Source: JABCZH01 sp963803775
Lineage (GTDB): Bacteria > Acidobacteriota > Terriglobia > Terriglobales > Acidobacteriaceae
DNA length: 64,000 bases
Assembly (NCBI GenBank): GCA_963803775.1
Contig: CAWDNS010000004.1
Span: 62,001-126,000, forward strand
Direction of reading: 5' to 3'
The notes beneath the pieces are model-generated. The model was given only the letters and a program-made list of their open reading frames with translations. It did not search any database and was not told where the DNA came from. Each line of letters opens with the position of its first letter. The first letter of the stretch is position 1. The position numbers were made by a program, and so were the translations under genes. Positions 44,783 to 53,685 of this stretch are shown one piece after another.

Positions 44783-46046
44783 TCACTTGGTGAGCTCGAA
44801 AACCACGCCGCCGCCGGACGTCGAATTGAACGTTGTGCTAAAAACGTTACCTGAGCTGTCGAGGATGACACCGGCATTGGGGTGTTCCCCGGAGGATCCT
44901 CCGAAGTTGCCGTAGATTGTCTCAACCACTTTTCCGCCAGATCGTTTCAGCTGAAAAACCGAGCCAAAACCTGAGCCGTTTGTGCCTCCCTCAGAGGTTG
45001 TGCCATACAGCCTGCCGCGTTGATGGAAGGTCAAGCTACCAACGGGATTCGCACCATCGCCCGCGGAACCTCCCCCGAACTGGTGGAGAACAAGGAGGGA
45101 CCAACTACCAGACTCTTTCGGCGACAAGCGAAAAACTGTACCGCACCCGGCGGAGCCCGTATCGCAGGCTACTGTCCCTCCCTCCTCGGTCGTTCCGTAG
45201 AGATTTCCCAAGGAATCGAAAACGACGCGAGACTCGGAACCTGATCCGTCGTGGCCGTTGAAGGTGTGGAGTATCTTCTCCGTCCAGCCGCCACCCTGAG
45301 AGGGCGTCAACTCGAACACGGTGCCGCAGCCGGAGTGATGGCAACCGGAGCTACCGCCGGAAGCAGTTGTCCCGAAGAGGTCGCCTTGTCCGTCAAAGAC
45401 TACGCCTGAATACACCGGGTTGTAACCGTCATTGCCACCCAGAAAGCTGTAGAGTATCGACTCACTCCACTGGCCGTTGCCGGACGTCAGTTCATACACC
45501 GTGCCGCAGCCTCCGGAGCAGTTAGTCGATCCGCCTCTGCCCGTAGTCCCGTAGAGATTTCCCGCCGCATCCAACACTAATCCGCTCTCTACCGTGGCCC
45601 CATCTCCGGGATAGCCTCCGAAGCTATACAGTACGCTTTCGCTCCATTGACCCGACAACGACGGCATTCAATTCGAAGACGGTGCCGGCTCCGTATGTGC
45701 CTCCAGCGGAGGTAGTCCCGTACAAATTCCCATTGCCGTCCATCACCAGGCCAGCGACGGGGTCGCTGCCATCATCGCCTCCAGCAAACGAGTAGAGGAC
45801 GTTGAGATTCCATACCCCACCTGGGCCTGGAGAGAGTTCGTAGACGCTTCCATTGCCGGTGGCTCCCCCTTGATCGGCTGTCCCGTAGATATTGCCGGCT
45901 GAATCGAACATGAGGTTTCCGGAAAGGAGTGAGCCGTCTTCGAAGGCATGCAGTATCTTTTCCTGAACCTGACCCATGGCGCTGCTCGCGAGCAGGAGCA
46001 ATGTGCAGGCCAGGACCATCCGCCAATAGGTTCGTAGTCTTGACAT
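44783..46046 (-). pseudogene. frameshifted GloVer tandem-repeat protein
   Basis: The 5' part (46046 to about 45665) has a signal peptide (MSRLRTYWRMVLACTLLLLA) and the first two repeats; the 3' part (about 45665 to 44783) continues in another frame with five more. One extra base near 45657-45667 accounts for the break: repaired, the junction reads GTVFELxxSLSGQWSESVLY and the protein again has seven repeats. Either a recent pseudogene or an assembly error. Confidence 0.75.
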
Positions 46047-46153
46047 TTGAGGCCTCCGTTCAACCGATGGAAATGCACGCCCGGCGCGACGTTAGTGAGT
46101 TTACTCCAAAAGCAGGGCAACAACGTTATCTGGTTTTGAGGAGTGTGTGACCG

Positions 46154-46192
46154 TTAACTCAGGCGCGCGTCGAATAATGCCAGTCAATACTG
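46154..46192 (-). other. fossil of a membrane-protein C-terminus
   Basis: The minus strand reads QY, a stop, then LALFDARLS and a stop. It matches the C-terminal end of the protein at 52126-52869 (LQYWLALFDVRVT) at the DNA level over about 30 bp. No other part of that gene is found here. Confidence 0.45.
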
Positions 46193-46199
46193 CCGGGTG

Positions 46200-46269
46200 C
46201 CCTAGGTGTCGCTGGTTTTGCGAGACCTGGGAGTAGCTACATGTGCAGTGGTAAGGCTTAGCGAGACTC
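46200..46269. repeat. dispersed repeat, copy A
   Basis: About 70 bp similar to 47059-47130. Shared features: GGTGTCGC/GGTCTCGC, TTTTGCGAG, CTGGGAG, CATGTGCAG/TATGTGCGG and GGCTTAGCGAGAC, with inverted ends (GTCTCGC versus GCGAGAC in copy B). Confidence 0.55.
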
Positions 46270-46348
46270 TGTTGGACGGTCGTGTCGGCTCACGCACGCC
46301 GGGGATTTCGCTCCCGCCCAGTGACCCTACCGAAAGCTGTCCAGTGGT

Positions 46349-46759
46349 TCAGCGCTTGAGATATTTCGCGGGCGACAGAATCGCGATGCCTTGCCATGGG
46401 TGCAGGGCCAACAAGTCGGCGTCGCCGGTGAGGATCAAATCTGCTTTGCCATTCAAAGCGATTTCGAGAAACTTGTCGTCCTTGGGATCGCGGCAGGCGC
46501 GAACTGAATAGATAATCGGCACGAATTCGGCCGCGCGAGCGAGCAGGCGAAGAAAGTCCCGGCGCTCCTCTATGCCGACATAACGATCAAACTTCGGACG
46601 GGCCAGGACATCGGCCAGTTCGGTCATGGTGGCGCTGGAAACCAAAAGAATTCCTTCAGTTCCGGCTCTGCGAACCGCTTGGGCGGGCAACGATTCTGGC
46701 AGAAGAAGGCGGCTTACAACTATGTTGGTGTCGGCGACGATGCGCTCGCGATGGCGCAT
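46349..46759 (-). CDS. PIN-domain toxin, putative toxin component family
   Basis: 136 residues from the ATG at 46759, whose AT overlap the antitoxin stop (TGATG). Motifs: IVADTNIVVSRLLL (Asp), TMTELADVLARPKFDRY (Glu), CRDPKDDKFLEIAL (Asp-Asp) and LTGDADLL, which define the PIN toxins usually found with Phd/YefM-like antitoxins. Ribonuclease expected. Confidence 0.88.
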   Translation of the reverse strand: MRHRERIVADTNIVVSRLLLPESLPAQAVRRAGTEGILLVSSATMTELADVLARPKFDRYVGIEERRDFLRLLARAAEFVPIIYSVRACRDPKDDKFLEIALNGKADLILTGDADLLALHPWQGIAILSPAKYLKR

Positions 46760-47004
46760 CAATCCTTAAGCAATTTGGAGAGCTTTTTCTCATTCAGGCC
46801 GCGGGCCACGGCCCTGGAGCCGACACGATCACAGAATTGCTGGAATTCAGCATTGTTAAGGTCGCGCATGCGTTCGTATTCCTCGGCGGACATGATGACA
46901 GCGACGTCGCGATTTTGGCGGCGGATGACGACAGGTTCGCGCTGGGCAGCATCGAGGAGTGCGGCGAGCCGCTGCTTGGCATCGGTGGCGGAAACGGTTC
47001 GCAT
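46759..47004 (-). CDS. Phd/YefM-family antitoxin
   Basis: 81 residues. MRTVSATDAKQRLAALLDAA and PVVIRRQNRDVAVIMSAEEY are typical. Overlaps the PIN toxin gene and precedes it, as expected. An AT-rich CTATTATAGATAAAATAGAC stretch just upstream is a plausible promoter/operator. Confidence 0.88.
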   Translation of the reverse strand: MRTVSATDAKQRLAALLDAAQREPVVIRRQNRDVAVIMSAEEYERMRDLNNAEFQQFCDRVGSRAVARGLNEKKLSKLLKD

Positions 47005-47058
47005 TTGTCTATTATAGATAAAATAGACAAAATGGACAAGTTAGATTTCTGACCGGGC

Positions 47059-47187
47059 GCCCTGGGTCTCGCCGCTTTTGCGAGCTGGGAGCGGTTATAT
47101 GTGCGGTCGTCAGGCTTAGCGAGACCTGGGGCACCCGCTTCCACATAAGAAAGGTCAAAGGCGGCGGACAAGAGTGTCCGCCCCACA
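47059..47187. repeat. dispersed repeats: copy B and inverted GGCGGAC element
   Basis: 47059-47130 is similar to copy A at 46200. 47154-47187 is the reverse complement of the element at 38497 and 38868 (GGCGGACAAGAGTGTCCGCC core). They fill the gap between an antitoxin and the 47215 gene. Confidence 0.6.
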
Positions 47188-47214
47188 CAGGCGGCGTGTC
47201 TTCTTTCTTATTTC

Positions 47215-47997
47215 TTATGCAGCTTTCGACTCGCTGCACAGGGCTTGATAGTAATCGCGGCCGCGTTCGTACCCGTGGGTAAACGGTTCGGTGGCGTTCA
47301 CGCCGGGGTATTGCTTCTCGAGATCTTCGATCTGCACCGACATCTCGGACAAGACCTGGTCGTACTCCTTACAACGCGTGCGCGCGTGCAATGCCGCTTC
47401 GAAACCCATCCGGTAGAACTTCTCATCCTGATGGAAGTTTCTGCCGAGAGTGGAATAGTGCTCCTTCTCGGCGCTGCGCAGGCCGATCCACCATTGTTCA
47501 CGGGCAGCGTCCACCGATTCGGCGCCTTCAACCTTCAGCAACTCGCGGAAACGCGAGGCTGCGGTCTCATCCTCTGCAAGCGCAACCACAACGCTGCGAC
47601 CTTTGCGCAGAGCATCTTCGTAGACAAATAATTCGTCTTCGGGCAAGCCCTCGCTCATCGAATCTTCCAGCTTTTCACCGACCACGGCGCCGACACTTGC
47701 CCCGGCTGCCGCCACCAGCGCACCGCCTAGAAGCCCAATGGCGGTGATGGGGCCGACGCCCGGGATAATTGCCGCCAGCACCAGTGATCCGGTCAGTCCC
47801 GCTGAACCTCCGATGACGGCACCGATCCCCTTGGCCATGCCTGGCTGCTCGGTGGCATCGGTGGGGGCGTTGTTCGCCTCGATGCTTTGTGGGGTCAGCA
47901 ACGTGACCTGCTTTTCAGGAACACCGATGGAGCGCAATAACGCCATGGCGCGCTCCGCGTCCGACCTCGAAGAAAATACTCCAGTGACTGCTTCCAT
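47215..47997 (-). CDS. glycine-zipper stress-type protein
   Basis: 260 residues. N-terminal ferredoxin-like fold like general stress protein 17M (EAVTGVFSSRSDAERAMALL), a hydrophobic Gly/Ala-rich segment (about 55-110, GIGAVIGGSAGLTGSLVLAA) suggesting a membrane-inserting glycine zipper, then a charged helical region with AAREQWWIGLRSAEKEHY. Envelope-stress role is inferred. AAGGAGGAT before the ATG. Confidence 0.7.
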   Translation of the reverse strand: MEAVTGVFSSRSDAERAMALLRSIGVPEKQVTLLTPQSIEANNAPTDATEQPGMAKGIGAVIGGSAGLTGSLVLAAIIPGVGPITAIGLLGGALVAAAGASVGAVVGEKLEDSMSEGLPEDELFVYEDALRKGRSVVVALAEDETAASRFRELLKVEGAESVDAAREQWWIGLRSAEKEHYSTLGRNFHQDEKFYRMGFEAALHARTRCKEYDQVLSEMSVQIEDLEKQYPGVNATEPFTHGYERGRDYYQALCSESKAA

Positions 47998-48122
47998 CGC
48001 AGAATCCTCCTTGATTTATCGCCCGGCATCAAAAGGCCATCCATGATCCCACAAATCAGGTTCGGGCAACAACGATTGTACTCTCGCCGCGAGGAGCAGG
48101 GACGGCCGTCCGGCCAGCCAGG

Positions 48123-48159
48123 TTAGGCACGCACGTCAAATAGCGCCAGACAATATTGC
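48123..48159 (-). other. second fossil of the same C-terminus
   Basis: The minus strand reads QYCLALFDVRA then stop, again like the end of the 52126-52869 protein. Surrounding sequence does not encode the rest. Confidence 0.45.
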
Positions 48160-48191
48160 AAAGGAATGCCTCGCTAGCGCGTCGTGGATAG

Positions 48192-48365
48192 TCATCCTGC
48201 GGATGGTACTTTTCCTGGGTTCACTGTCTTCGGAGGTTTGCAGTCATGCTCCTTGCCACAGGCCGGGCATACGACTTTGAGGTTCTTCGCGGCATAGTCG
48301 TGGAGGAAGGTGGAAAAGGTCTTGCTGCAGTGCGGGCATAAAAGGTCAGTTTTGTCATCGCTCAT
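48192..48365 (-). CDS. small zinc-ribbon protein
   Basis: 57 residues from the ATG at 48365. CPHC at 10-13 and CPAC at 34-37 would bind one zinc; the tail is basic. The frame is open further upstream, but that extension looks unnatural. Possible nucleic-acid- or protein-binding adaptor. Confidence 0.6.
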   Translation of the reverse strand: MSDDKTDLLCPHCSKTFSTFLHDYAAKNLKVVCPACGKEHDCKPPKTVNPGKVPSAG

Positions 48366-48583
48366 ACGCTCTATTCTAAGCCCGGTGCCACGGGTTCGCG
48401 CCCAGCCAAAACTGCCGCATTTTGCCCCTCTGCACCCGATGTCGATAGTCACCTCGATTTTGTGACCTACGTCATATCCCGTCAGGCGTATCAACGTCCC
48501 CTTTTTGTCAGAGCGCAAATACGCAGAGATTGTTCGATGCAGTGTCAGCGGGCTGCGAAGTCTCTAACTGGGAGGTTGCACAT

Positions 48584-49372
48584 ATGTATAGCAACGTTGT
48601 ACCCGTTTCAGCCGGCAAGATGCTTCTAGTTTCCCCCTCCTCATTAACGATGTATCAACTGGCAAAATCGGCCCACCGGTTCGCTATGTCGGTGCAGGTC
48701 TGCACGGAGGTGCGCACTGCGCTCGACTTGGTAAACCGGCAGAAGTTCGACGCAGTAACCGTCGATCTCACCTTGGGTCAACACGCGACCGACATCTTAC
48801 GAGAAACACGGTCGTCCGCAGCGAACCGAACCGCAGTGGCATTTGCCATCAGCAGTACGCTCGATCAGAGTGCGGACGCGTTCCGAGCAGGGTCGAGTTT
48901 TGTGATGGAAAGGCCGTTGAGCCTGGATTCGATTCGACGGACGCTACATGCGGCGCACGGTCTGATTCTGCGGGAACGGCGTCGCTACTTCCGTTGTCCG
49001 ATTGCGATTCCGGTGTCGATTCAACAGGAGGGAGCAGCGCCAGTCTACGGTGAGACCATAGACATCAGCGAAGGTGGAATGGCGCTACGCCTCCTGACCC
49101 CACTGACGCCGGGGGTCGAGGGGATTGTGCAATTCACTCTGCCCCGCACCCCGGTGCCAATTCGAGTCGAGGCCAGGATCTGCCGGTGCGATGAGACGGG
49201 GAAAGCCGGGCTGCACTTCCAGTCGCTGTCTGCCCGGGACAACTCGGAACTACAGCAGTGGGTGGCCAGCAGGTTTGAAAGGCAACTGACGCCGGGCGAG
49301 ATTGGGCTTTGTGCTCTTCCGGCGCCACCGCTGCCACAGTTGATCGCTCCGGCATGGAGTGAACTGACGTAA
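48584..49372 (+). CDS. receiver-like plus PilZ domain protein
   Basis: 262 residues from the ATG at 48584, with GGGAGG upstream. Residues about 10-125 resemble a receiver (KMLLVSPSSLTMYQLAKSAH ... VDLTLGQHAT) but lack the acidic pair, so it is probably a pseudo-receiver. A PilZ domain follows (RRRYFRCPIAIPVSI and DISEGGMALRLL), the usual c-di-GMP-binding pattern RxxxR...D/NxSxxG. Likely a c-di-GMP effector. Confidence 0.8.
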   Translation: MYSNVVPVSAGKMLLVSPSSLTMYQLAKSAHRFAMSVQVCTEVRTALDLVNRQKFDAVTVDLTLGQHATDILRETRSSAANRTAVAFAISSTLDQSADAFRAGSSFVMERPLSLDSIRRTLHAAHGLILRERRRYFRCPIAIPVSIQQEGAAPVYGETIDISEGGMALRLLTPLTPGVEGIVQFTLPRTPVPIRVEARICRCDETGKAGLHFQSLSARDNSELQQWVASRFERQLTPGEIGLCALPAPPLPQLIAPAWSELT

Positions 49373-49480
49373 AGGTTGGTGTAGGCAGGTTCGACGTTGC
49401 GGGGCATCCGCATGCTGAGTACAACGCTTCATGCGCATGCCCTCAAGCGACGTTGCCTGAAAATCAGTTGTCCGGTTGCG

Positions 49481-49873
49481 TCATTGGGGAGGCAAGCCTT
49501 CGACGATGAATATGCGGCTCTTGGCTGCGCTTTGCCGGATGGGCCTGACGGCCGCGTAGGCTGGCGAATCGTACCACTCACGCGCCTTCTCTGCGCTGTC
49601 AAAAGCGATGACCACGATGCCGCCTTTTGGCGGTTCTCCCTCGAGAGCCTGGATCTTGCTGCTAAGAATGACATAGTGATGATTGAAAGGCGCCAGCGTT
49701 TCGGGCACCTTCTCACCATATTTCTGCATGGCGGTGGGGTCGGTCACGTCGACCTCCGCGAGGACATAACCGGGTGGCGTCTTTGCCTGCTGTGCTTGAA
49801 TCACCTTGGCACCAGCAATGCCGATCAAAACACCAGCGAGCGTTGCCAGCACGATTTTGGGATTAGTTTTCAT
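49481..49873 (-). CDS. DUF1330-family secreted protein
   Basis: 130 residues with an N-terminal signal or anchor (MKTNPKIVLATLAGVLIGIA). The rest is a DUF1330-type dimeric ferredoxin-like fold (GYVLAEVDVTDPTAMQKY ... PPKGGIVVIAFDSAEKAREW). Most family members are cytoplasmic; the signal peptide is a variation. Function unknown. Confidence 0.8.
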   Translation of the reverse strand: MKTNPKIVLATLAGVLIGIAGAKVIQAQQAKTPPGYVLAEVDVTDPTAMQKYGEKVPETLAPFNHHYVILSSKIQALEGEPPKGGIVVIAFDSAEKAREWYDSPAYAAVRPIRQSAAKSRIFIVEGLPPQ

Positions 49874-49926
49874 AGGTCATTCTCCTCGATATGATTTTGC
49901 GATAATGCGTGCGATCCGCGGTGAGT

Positions 49927-50532
49927 TTAGTGCGCTTTGTCAGATTCATCTGGCACCCGTGTCTGGTCGGTAATCCAGTTGACTTCCCAGGTCTTGCCGC
50001 CGTCGTCGGAGAATGACTGCTCGAAATGTGGAGAATTGGTGGTCAGGTTTGTCCAATCAAATCGAATCAGGATGGTTTTGCCATTGATTGTGTCCTGGGC
50101 GAAAAACTCACCGTGTCCGTCCTTGAACTGGCCGACCTGGGGTGGATCCAGAACGCCGATCTTGCTGTTGGCCCAATAGAGTCTCCACTGGTGAGATTGA
50201 GGATTGTAAACACGCAAGGTCAGACCTTCGATGTCGCCGGTGGGCCCATCAACTTCGATCTGATCGATACTGGCCCCATCGTAAACCTTATGGCAGACAC
50301 CGATGCCGTCAAATTCGACCCAGGTAGTGGAACCGGTCAAGGGATGGAGGCGGCGCTTCAGATGATATTTCCAAGAACCAATTAGAGGATCGAAATCGTG
50401 TTGGCCATCGCGTTCGGCGGGCGCCTGGGTTTTCGCCGTGTCTGAATTCTGTTGGGCGAATCCCTGAAAGGGCCGCAAGGTGACAACCAGGCTGCATAAG
50501 ATGAGATAAGCCCCAATGCGTTTGCGGTTCAT
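49927..50532 (-). CDS. secreted DUF1579-like protein
   Basis: 201 residues from the ATG at 50532, with AGGAGG nearby. Signal peptide ends near GFAQ. The mature part (HDFDPLIGSWKYHLKRRLHP ... GASIDQIEVDGPTGDIEG) fits the beta-barrel, lipocalin-like pattern of proteins annotated DUF1579. Function unknown. Confidence 0.65.
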   Translation of the reverse strand: MNRKRIGAYLILCSLVVTLRPFQGFAQQNSDTAKTQAPAERDGQHDFDPLIGSWKYHLKRRLHPLTGSTTWVEFDGIGVCHKVYDGASIDQIEVDGPTGDIEGLTLRVYNPQSHQWRLYWANSKIGVLDPPQVGQFKDGHGEFFAQDTINGKTILIRFDWTNLTTNSPHFEQSFSDDGGKTWEVNWITDQTRVPDESDKAH

Positions 50533-50778
50533 CACTGCCTCCTTGAATTCGGATGCAAAGATAGTTGAACGGGCGAGAGCATGTGCCAATCCGGAGTAAA
50601 AACAAGTAAAAAATTGTGAACGAGTTGCGGCCGGATGCAGCCGGCTACCGTTTTCCCCCTAGGGTTCCTTGCGCATTTTGCAGGCAGCAACCTCCCGCAC
50701 TATTCAGTCTTCTAAAGGTCATTCTGCAGCACAGACCAGCCCTGGAAGGCAATCCTGGCGCAGAGGAAGGACACTGAA

Positions 50779-52035
50779 ATGAGCAAACGTCGGTCCGATG
50801 ACATACTTCACTCTCCCAAACACAGCCCCATCTTTATTCTGGCGATTGGGCTCTTGCTGACGGCCACGATTCTGGCGCCGGGACAGTCACACGCACAGAC
50901 CTACAGCCTGCTCTACTCGTTTACGGGTGGATCGGACGGTAAATGGCCGTACTCCAGCTTGATTGAAGATAGTGCCGGAAACCTGTATGGCACAGCCAGT
51001 GCCGGCGGTCTGAACTGTAGTAATCCTTACGGATGCGGAACCGTATTCAAACTAGCCGCCAACGGGACGTTCACGCTCCTGCACAGCTTTACAGATGATA
51101 GCGATGGCGGGGGACCGCTCGCTGGAGTGATCCGGGACGCAGCCGGGAATCTGTATGGCACAACAAATTACGGACCGGGAGGCTCCGGAGTAGGAACGGT
51201 ATTCAAACTGAACCCTGCCAACAAAGAGACTGTATTGCACGCCTTCACGGGCGCGCCCGACGGAGCGAGCCCGTCAGCGCCAGTGGTTCGTGACGCAGCC
51301 GGCAATCTCTATGGGACCACACAGGGAGGCGGCGGCGCTGGGAATGACGGAGTCGTGTTCGAGTGGAATGCAAACACCGGGAAGGAGACCATCCTGCACA
51401 GCTTCACTGGCGGGGTAGATGGAGCGAATCCCGGGGCTGGCCTGCTGCTTGATCAAGCGGGGCGGGCGCTTTACGGTGAAACCATACAAGGCGGTAACAG
51501 CACATGCTCCGGCAATTTCAACAGCGGCTGCGGAACCGCGTTTAAGCTAACGGCAAGTGGGATGGAAAACTATGACTTCCCTGGAGCCGGCCAGCAAGGC
51601 GAAGAGCCGCTGGGAGGGTTAATTCGGGATGCCGAAGGCAATTTCTATGGAACCACCTACTACGGCGGAGCCGAGGGCTACGGTAGTGTGTTCAAGATTG
51701 ATGCAGCCGGCAAGGAGACTGTCCTTTACAGCTTCACCGCCCAGGCGGATGGGGCTTGGCCCTCGGCTGGGTTGGTGTTAGACGCCGCCGGAAACCTGTA
51801 TGGCACAACTTACGAGCGAGGAAACTTGAGTTGCAACGGTGGGGGTGGCTGCGGGACGCTATTTGAAATCACCTCCGGCGGCAAGTTCACAGTGGTCCAC
51901 ACCTTCATGGGAGAGCCATCGGATGGAAACGGTCCGGCGGCAACTCTGCTCCGGGACTCGGCAGGGAATCTTTACGGAACCACGGTTTCCGGCGGCACGG
52001 ATAACAACGGAGTGGTGTTCAAGCTGACTCCGTAA
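50779..52035 (+). CDS. secreted GloVer tandem-repeat protein
   Basis: 418 residues with a signal peptide to about residue 40 (ends SHAQ) and seven GloVer repeats ([NA]LYGTT/NFYGTT type). Intact, unlike the copy at 44783. GAGGAAGGAC before the ATG. The 246 bp upstream contain no gene. Confidence 0.85.
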   Translation: MSKRRSDDILHSPKHSPIFILAIGLLLTATILAPGQSHAQTYSLLYSFTGGSDGKWPYSSLIEDSAGNLYGTASAGGLNCSNPYGCGTVFKLAANGTFTLLHSFTDDSDGGGPLAGVIRDAAGNLYGTTNYGPGGSGVGTVFKLNPANKETVLHAFTGAPDGASPSAPVVRDAAGNLYGTTQGGGGAGNDGVVFEWNANTGKETILHSFTGGVDGANPGAGLLLDQAGRALYGETIQGGNSTCSGNFNSGCGTAFKLTASGMENYDFPGAGQQGEEPLGGLIRDAEGNFYGTTYYGGAEGYGSVFKIDAAGKETVLYSFTAQADGAWPSAGLVLDAAGNLYGTTYERGNLSCNGGGGCGTLFEITSGGKFTVVHTFMGEPSDGNGPAATLLRDSAGNLYGTTVSGGTDNNGVVFKLTP

Positions 52036-52076
52036 TCGGCGCGCACTGCGGTCACAGCACCACTGATAATCACCTT

Positions 52077-52116
52077 CCCTGCTCTAGCGTCGAACAAAGG
52101 CGACGTTAGAGCAGGG
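52077..52116. terminator. strong hairpin between convergent genes
   Basis: 16-bp stem (CCCTGCTCTAGCGTCG / CGACGTTAGAGCAGGG, one G-U pair) with an 8-nt loop. It lies between the GloVer gene and the convergent 52126 gene; probably a bidirectional terminator although without a T run. Confidence 0.5.
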
Positions 52117-52125
52117 CCCGGACAA

Positions 52126-52869
52126 CTACGTCACGCGCACATCGAATAATGCCAGCCAATACTGCAATGACTGCATGGCGAAACCACACAGGATGAGTGC
52201 GACGCCGAAGGCTCCCATCCGCCGTTCCGGAAGGTTATCCGCGTAGTATTCGATATAGGGGTTTACGGTTACTCCGACGCCGGTGACCAGGCCGGTGACG
52301 AGCCCAACCCGGATGGCAAAAGACCAGGCGTGATCAGCTCGGTGTACGAGCGCGCCGCAGATAAGCGCGGTGGCAATGTACCCGAAGGTACGCACGACCG
52401 TTCCCCAAAACTGGCGACGTGAAAGGCGGGTTCGGCGAGAGGCAACATAGTCGAGAGCAGGACGCATCCCGCGGGAATAGGCGAACACCTGACCCAGAGT
52501 GATGAGAGCGGCGAATGCGATCGCGTACTCGACGCCCACACTCCGATACAGTCCGACGCCGAAACCAAGCCCACGCAGTGCGCTGAACAACGCTTCCCAA
52601 GGCAAAGAATAGTGATCGAATCCGCGCGCCGCTCGATTGAGTTCAATCGCTATGGTGATGCCGGTTGCAAGCCCGGAGGCCAGGCCGAAGAAGAGACCAA
52701 GGCCGAGACCGTAGCCAATTCCGAAGACGACCGAGTAGGTTACGGCCCGTGTAAGCAGCCGCAAGGGACCGTGTTGACCACCCAACAGATCGTAGGCAAG
52801 GTAAAGGCTGCCGAGCACATCCAGGCAGGTGCCGGTGATGCTGACAGCTGCGACCGCATGGTGATCCAT
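52126..52869 (-). CDS. polytopic membrane protein, unknown function
   Basis: 247 residues. Six or so hydrophobic segments, Gly-rich (GIGYGLGLGLFFGLASGLAT). No catalytic motif. C-terminus LQYWLALFDVRVT is echoed in the fossils at 46154 and 48123, so paralogues once existed nearby. Confidence 0.7.
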   Translation of the reverse strand: MDHHAVAAVSITGTCLDVLGSLYLAYDLLGGQHGPLRLLTRAVTYSVVFGIGYGLGLGLFFGLASGLATGITIAIELNRAARGFDHYSLPWEALFSALRGLGFGVGLYRSVGVEYAIAFAALITLGQVFAYSRGMRPALDYVASRRTRLSRRQFWGTVVRTFGYIATALICGALVHRADHAWSFAIRVGLVTGLVTGVGVTVNPYIEYYADNLPERRMGAFGVALILCGFAMQSLQYWLALFDVRVT

Positions 52870-52938
52870 TAAATGATTGTAGAGGTAATGAGTTGGGAGT
52901 TGGGCGGGTGAGTTAATAGGTAATGATATTGAAGCGAC

Positions 52939-53619
52939 TTATACCGCAGCCGCGGCCTGGGTGCCGGCTTTCATTTCTTTGCCAGATTGTCGTTCTACCA
53001 CACGCAACTCCTTCTCTAGCGACGAAAAGCGTTGCAGGATTTCATGCATGCGTAGCGCCATGTTGCGAACAGTTTCGATCTGCGAACGCGCCTCAGCGGA
53101 GAGAGAACCAGGCTCAAGCAGGAGTAACTCGGAGTTTCCCAGCATCGAGGTCAAGGTGTTGTTCAGCGTGTGCTGCATTTCGAGGATGTAGCGGCCGAGA
53201 GTGGCTTGGCGTTCCAGCAGCGTGTTTTGTTGTTCGGCGCGGCGGGCGTGGAATTCGGCAGTTGCCCGATGCAGCACTTCGCCGGCTACGAGCACCAGAG
53301 TTTCCAGCCAATTTTCCTGCTGGCGAACGACGACGACCCCAGGCCAGCGGTCACGAACGGATTGAATAGCTCTAACGTCGTCGGAGACGAAGAGTACGCG
53401 TTTGCCGGCGGCATCCATAGCTTCCATCACAACGGCGAGCGCCTGCGGGCGGATGCGTCCGGCGATGGCTAACTGAAAGTTTTCCGGATCGAAATCGAGG
53501 CACACGTCACTACTCATCAGGGTGAAGGCCGGCATCTTGCGCTCCGATTGCCAGCGACTGGTGATGACCAGGGGAAAATCCGGGTCGTCGGAGATGATGA
53601 GTACGGTGGGTTGGTCCAC
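52939..53619 (-). CDS. receiver-like plus histidine-kinase dimerisation domain, no ATPase
   Basis: 226 residues. N-terminal receiver-like fold (TVLIISDDPDFPLVITSRW) with a second half VLFVSDDVRAIQSV, then a HisKA-like four-helix stretch with H-box YILEMQHTLNNTLTSMLGNS (His at about 150). It ends without HATPase motifs, so it could be a phosphotransfer relay or a kinase-derived scaffold. Probably expressed with the two genes upstream (53686 and 54717). Confidence 0.65.
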   Translation of the reverse strand: MDQPTVLIISDDPDFPLVITSRWQSERKMPAFTLMSSDVCLDFDPENFQLAIAGRIRPQALAVVMEAMDAAGKRVLFVSDDVRAIQSVRDRWPGVVVVRQQENWLETLVLVAGEVLHRATAEFHARRAEQQNTLLERQATLGRYILEMQHTLNNTLTSMLGNSELLLLEPGSLSAEARSQIETVRNMALRMHEILQRFSSLEKELRVVERQSGKEMKAGTQAAAAV

Positions 53620-53685
53620 GGTTATTCTCGACGGTCTTCTACTCGACGTCTTTCTGCTCGACGGCTCTCTGCTTGACGACGGGGC

